Shown: piece by piece, positions 57,085-64,000 of the stretch | How the letters are laid out: each line of letters starts with the position of its first letter | Position numbering within the stretch: position 1 is the first letter of the stretch | NCBI RefSeq assembly: GCF_002855555.1 | Contig: NZ_PKRT01000001.1 | Span: 1,516,001 to 1,580,000 of the forward strand | Source: Novosphingobium sp. TH158 | GTDB taxonomy: Bacteria > Pseudomonadota > Alphaproteobacteria > Sphingomonadales > Sphingomonadaceae | Reading direction: 5' to 3' | DNA length: 64,000 bases | Translations under genes and position numbers: made by a program | The notes under the pieces: model-generated | Database searches by the model: none | What the model was told of the DNA's origin: nothing | Seen by the model: only the letters and a program-made list of their open reading frames with translations

Positions 57085-58170
57085 TTGGCGCCCTCTGTCG
57101 AACTGGAAGTGGCCCCAAAATTCCTGGGACTTGAAGACGCCGATTCTGCCTGGAGAGAGGACTTTTTCTTTCTCTCCACACTCTCCAGGCATGGCCGGCT
57201 TTTGGCGACAGAGCGCTTGTTCGCTGCAAGTGGTGCACCTCGTGACCTTTCCACTTTGGTGGCCAGATCGATCACGAGCATGTACGATTCGCGGAAGCGA
57301 AGACCTCTCCGCAGTTACCGCAGGATCAAGGAGGCTGACTTCTTTATTGATGGGGATCCAGATCCATTGGACCTCATTTTTCCTTCGCCTGATGGTTTCG
57401 AACAGGAACTAACCCGCTTTGATCGGCGCAACGGATGGAACGCCGACATTGTGGCCGCCGCTAGGGAGCTATTGCCCGAGGTGAGCGACCCATCGGTTGT
57501 CAGCGCTTTGGTGCGACTGATTGAAGATTTGTCCCCGCAAAACACTCCAAGCAATCGCCGAAAGCCGATTCCAGCAAGGCACCGGGCATGGAAGCCGCTG
57601 CACGAGCTATCAGTCGATGTGCTTGGAGGCCTTGGAATTAGCTATAAGCAAGGCAACGCACATGCCCCTGGCTATCTCGTCAGCACTTGGCGTGTTTGGG
57701 AGGACCTGTTGACGCTGGCAACGCGAATGGGCTTTGGTCGTTCAGCTGTCATGCCGCAAAAGGGCTTCCAACTAGGCACTAAGACCAATTTCAGCACAGG
57801 CAAAGTGAGTAAACTGTCAGTTTATCCTGACTGTGTGCTTTTGGCTGATGGTTCTAGGCCTACCATGCTATTAGATGCCAAATATAAAGGTCACGTAGAA
57901 AAGAGTCAGCTTCGTATTAGCGAGGCTGATATCTACGAATCTCTGGCCTTCTCTCGAGCCACGGGCTGTAACCTTGTGGTGCTTGCTTATCCCGCTCAGC
58001 CAAACGAACCACCTCGCCCTGTGGGCACGTGCGTTGTTTTCGAACGGGCCCTAGTGGATGACGTGCACATTGTGGGCATAGAGATCGAAGGTAGATTTAT
58101 TTCGAGAAAGGGAGCCCTACGGGACTTCTCTGCCAACTTAACGGCGGGGATTGCCGGATTATTTCAGTAG
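57085..58170 (+). CDS. McrC-like PD-(D/E)xK nuclease, 5'-truncated
   Basis: The 361-residue frame resembles McrC, the nuclease subunit of the McrBC 5-methylcytosine restriction system. It has a GLIRL...ELEVAPKFL-type strand just before and after the start, and the nuclease motif VYPDCVLLADG then LLDAKYKG (D ... D-A-K) near residue 250. The family usually has another 80-100 N-terminal residues, and an in-frame TAG at 57028 cuts them off. The TTG at 57085 is used. No McrB GTPase gene is visible, so this is probably an orphan remnant. Codon use is more A/T-rich than its neighbours. Confidence 0.62.
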   Translation: MAPSVELEVAPKFLGLEDADSAWREDFFFLSTLSRHGRLLATERLFAASGAPRDLSTLVARSITSMYDSRKRRPLRSYRRIKEADFFIDGDPDPLDLIFPSPDGFEQELTRFDRRNGWNADIVAAARELLPEVSDPSVVSALVRLIEDLSPQNTPSNRRKPIPARHRAWKPLHELSVDVLGGLGISYKQGNAHAPGYLVSTWRVWEDLLTLATRMGFGRSAVMPQKGFQLGTKTNFSTGKVSKLSVYPDCVLLADGSRPTMLLDAKYKGHVEKSQLRISEADIYESLAFSRATGCNLVVLAYPAQPNEPPRPVGTCVVFERALVDDVHIVGIEIEGRFISRKGALRDFSANLTAGIAGLFQ

Positions 58171-59125
58171 ATCGGAGCATTGATCGACTTAGGGCATACC
58201 TTGCGTCGCGACGACGAACACGCCACCGCCGGAGGCGCCGTCATCCGATCCGCGCCTTGGCCGTTTTCCGAAACACCTCGCTGCCGATGCCGGTCAACGC
58301 CAGCACGACGGTCAGGACGTCGGCCTGGGTCAGCCCTTCGGGCAGAATATGTAATGGCCTGACCCCCAGCCTTCCCCCAGCTGGTATTTGGGTCTGGCGG
58401 TTGTTTTGCGCATCAGCGCAGTCGAAGCAGCGGGCTGCCAAGCGATGGCTGTAGGGCGCAGCAAAACAGGCCATTGCATACTCAGTTCAGCGGCGAACGC
58501 GGCCAGTGTCGCGTAACCAAGTGACGCCTGTGGTCTGGGGCGGCTGCATAGAGCGGAGTTGATGATGGGGCATGCTCGACAAATGAGTGCTTATCTCAAA
58601 CTTTCAACCAGACTGTAAAATAAGTTCAGGATATTCAATGGGATATTATCATCCACTAAATCGGGTCTGGTCGAGAGCTTTGGAGAATATCGGGCCGAAG
58701 AGAGCATATTTGCTCCGGTGCCACAGATGTGCGGTGGAGAGCCCTTGGCCTATAACCCTTGAAATGCACGGGATTTTTCGCGCCGAACCCAAGGAATATA
58801 ATGATTCCAATGGGTTAAATGGCGGTGGGGAGGCGACTCGCATCCAACCTTCTCTGCAACATAATTTATGGATTACAATCTCATCAAGGCGCGTCCGATA
58901 CCGCAGCGGTCGAGCCAAATTCTTGCGACGTCTCAGCCGGGCTGAATATTACGAAGCGCGCCGAACCTGAAGGCTTCTGCATGGGGCTGCCGGGGGTGCT
59001 GTTGCGTCACTCTACTCGCCGCTTTCGCGAGCACTGCAGGGTAGCTGGACACCACATTATGATCAGCTGCTCCGGGACCACGATGCCCGCATCATCCAAC
59101 CCGACACGCTGATCAGCGAGTGCTT
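58171..59125. other. non-coding, decayed 955-bp stretch with mixed composition
   Basis: Apart from the transposase remnant at 58400-58545, nothing is recognised. Part of 58590-58900 is A/T-rich. Short open frames on both strands have no family likeness. Confidence 0.4.
58400..58545 (-). mobile_element. IS3-like transposase C-terminal remnant
   Basis: The reverse strand reads ASLGYATLAAFAAELS, close to the HSSLGYxTPAAFAA end of IS3-type OrfB transposases, then continues open to a TGA at 58330. The catalytic core is missing. It is a fragment only. Confidence 0.5.
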
Positions 59126-63527
<4,402 letters not shown>

Positions 63528-63531
<4 letters not shown>

Positions 63532-64000
63532 TGTACTTCCTCCCCGGCGACGACGTCGAAGCGTCCAGTCAGCCGGTCGATCTGGGACAGGATGTCGCGG
63601 TAGCGGGTCATTGCCTCGACCCACTGCGACTGAACCTCGATGATGGCGTCGGCACCGTCCTGCACATCGCTGAAACGGAAACCGCCGCGATTGTAGCCTT
63701 CGCGGACCTGCTGGAGTGTGCGGACCGCCTGGGGATAGACATCCTGCATGATCCCGTCGGCGCGCATCCGGGCGGCATCAGCCTCGGCCCTGAGCGAGGC
63801 CAACTGGCGCAGGCGGTCAAGGCGGGCCGCTTCGGCCAGCAGTTCGATTCGTTGCCGCTCGGCCTGCGCGCGCTCGATGTTGCCCCGATTGCGGTCGAAA
63901 CGGCCCAGCGGGATCGAGATCCCGGCCACCAGTGCGACATCGCCCGTCTCGCGCAGATGCCGCACGCCGCCGCTCACCGTGTAATCCTGCACGCCGCGCG
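63528..64000 (-). CDS. czcC: CzcC-type outer-membrane efflux protein (5' end outside window)
   Basis: The frame is open to the window edge. Its C-terminal 157 residues have the TolC-like pattern: a barrel strand (GGVRHLRETGDVALVAGISI), a long helix rich in Ala, Glu and Arg (RAQAERQRIELLAEAARLD), and then DILSQIDRLTGRF. It is the outer-membrane channel of the metal pump. The signal peptide and first half lie outside. It overlaps czcB, so the order czcCBA is transcribed from right to left. Confidence 0.85.

Noticed and set aside
58241..58474. A 77-codon reverse-strand frame reading GLTQADVLTVVLALTGIGSE near its end
   Set aside because: It is protein-like in part, but I recognise no family and it overlaps the IS3-like remnant in another frame. 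It may be a fragment; support is too weak.
58587..58970. A 127-codon + frame in an A/T-rich stretch
   Set aside because: There is no family motif and no ribosome site, and a competing reverse frame covers the same bases.

Overview
The window is high-GC and densely coding, with ATGA/GTGA overlaps between neighbouring genes. The mix of a TonB-dependent receptor, PhyH- and TauD-type dioxygenases, NasT/NasS nitrate control and a czc-type metal pump points to an alphaproteobacterium. Sphingomonadales (Novosphingobium/Sphingobium-like) is my best guess, made from protein style and not from any marker gene. No rRNA, tRNA or CRISPR array was recognised.

Layout. (1) 1-8 kb: a catabolic block with an old-yellow-enzyme-type reductase (cut by the window edge), an aldose 1-epimerase-like protein, an FAH-family hydrolase, a LuxE/PaaK-like acyl-activating enzyme, a TetR regulator and a TonB-dependent receptor with a clear terminator. 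(2) 8.4-12.6 kb: housekeeping genes, namely a DEAD-box helicase with a DbpA-like RNA-binding tail, a Gre-family factor and an ABC-F ATPase. (3) 12.7-26.7 kb: a surface-glycan or lipid-modification island. One arm (+) holds two PhyH-type oxygenase-like proteins, the second fused to a methyltransferase, then a HerA-like ATPase and a GT2. A UbiA-type prenyltransferase and a GT4 follow. The other arm (-) is a compact six-gene run: epimerase, Wzm, Wzt, PhyH, a short class-II-cyclase-like protein and a sulfotransferase. (4) 27-33 kb: TetR, Baeyer-Villiger monooxygenase, TauD dioxygenase, KstD-like flavoprotein and SRPBCC protein, a steroid- or terpenoid-like catabolic cassette with a palindromic operator candidate.

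(5) 33.1-47.2 kb: a complete nitrate-assimilation locus: nasT-nasS; nrtA, nrtB, a fused two-ATPase nrtCD and an outer-membrane channel; then nirB, nirD, nasA, cobA and a tiny zinc-ribbon protein. Both the nrtA and nirB units are preceded by a leader RNA with two hexaloop hairpins, the second overlapping a terminator stem. This is the expected target of the ANTAR protein NasT. The two leaders also share a 16-bp element at almost the same distance upstream. (6) 47.3-50.8 kb: a Rieske oxygenase and a Kup potassium transporter, the latter with more AT-rich flanks.

(7) 50.8-59.1 kb: an accessory, partly decayed zone. It has an IS5-type transposase remnant, then a LysR-controlled cassette (DUF1330, two CMD-family proteins, TauD dioxygenase, LLM oxidoreductase) broken by an aldolase fragment and an IS3 scrap, then a 5'-truncated McrC-like nuclease and another transposase remnant. 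(8) 59.1-64 kb: czcCBA-type heavy-metal efflux, cut by the window edge. The most novel-looking material is the region 3 island. The most securely interpretable regulation is the pair of NasT leaders.
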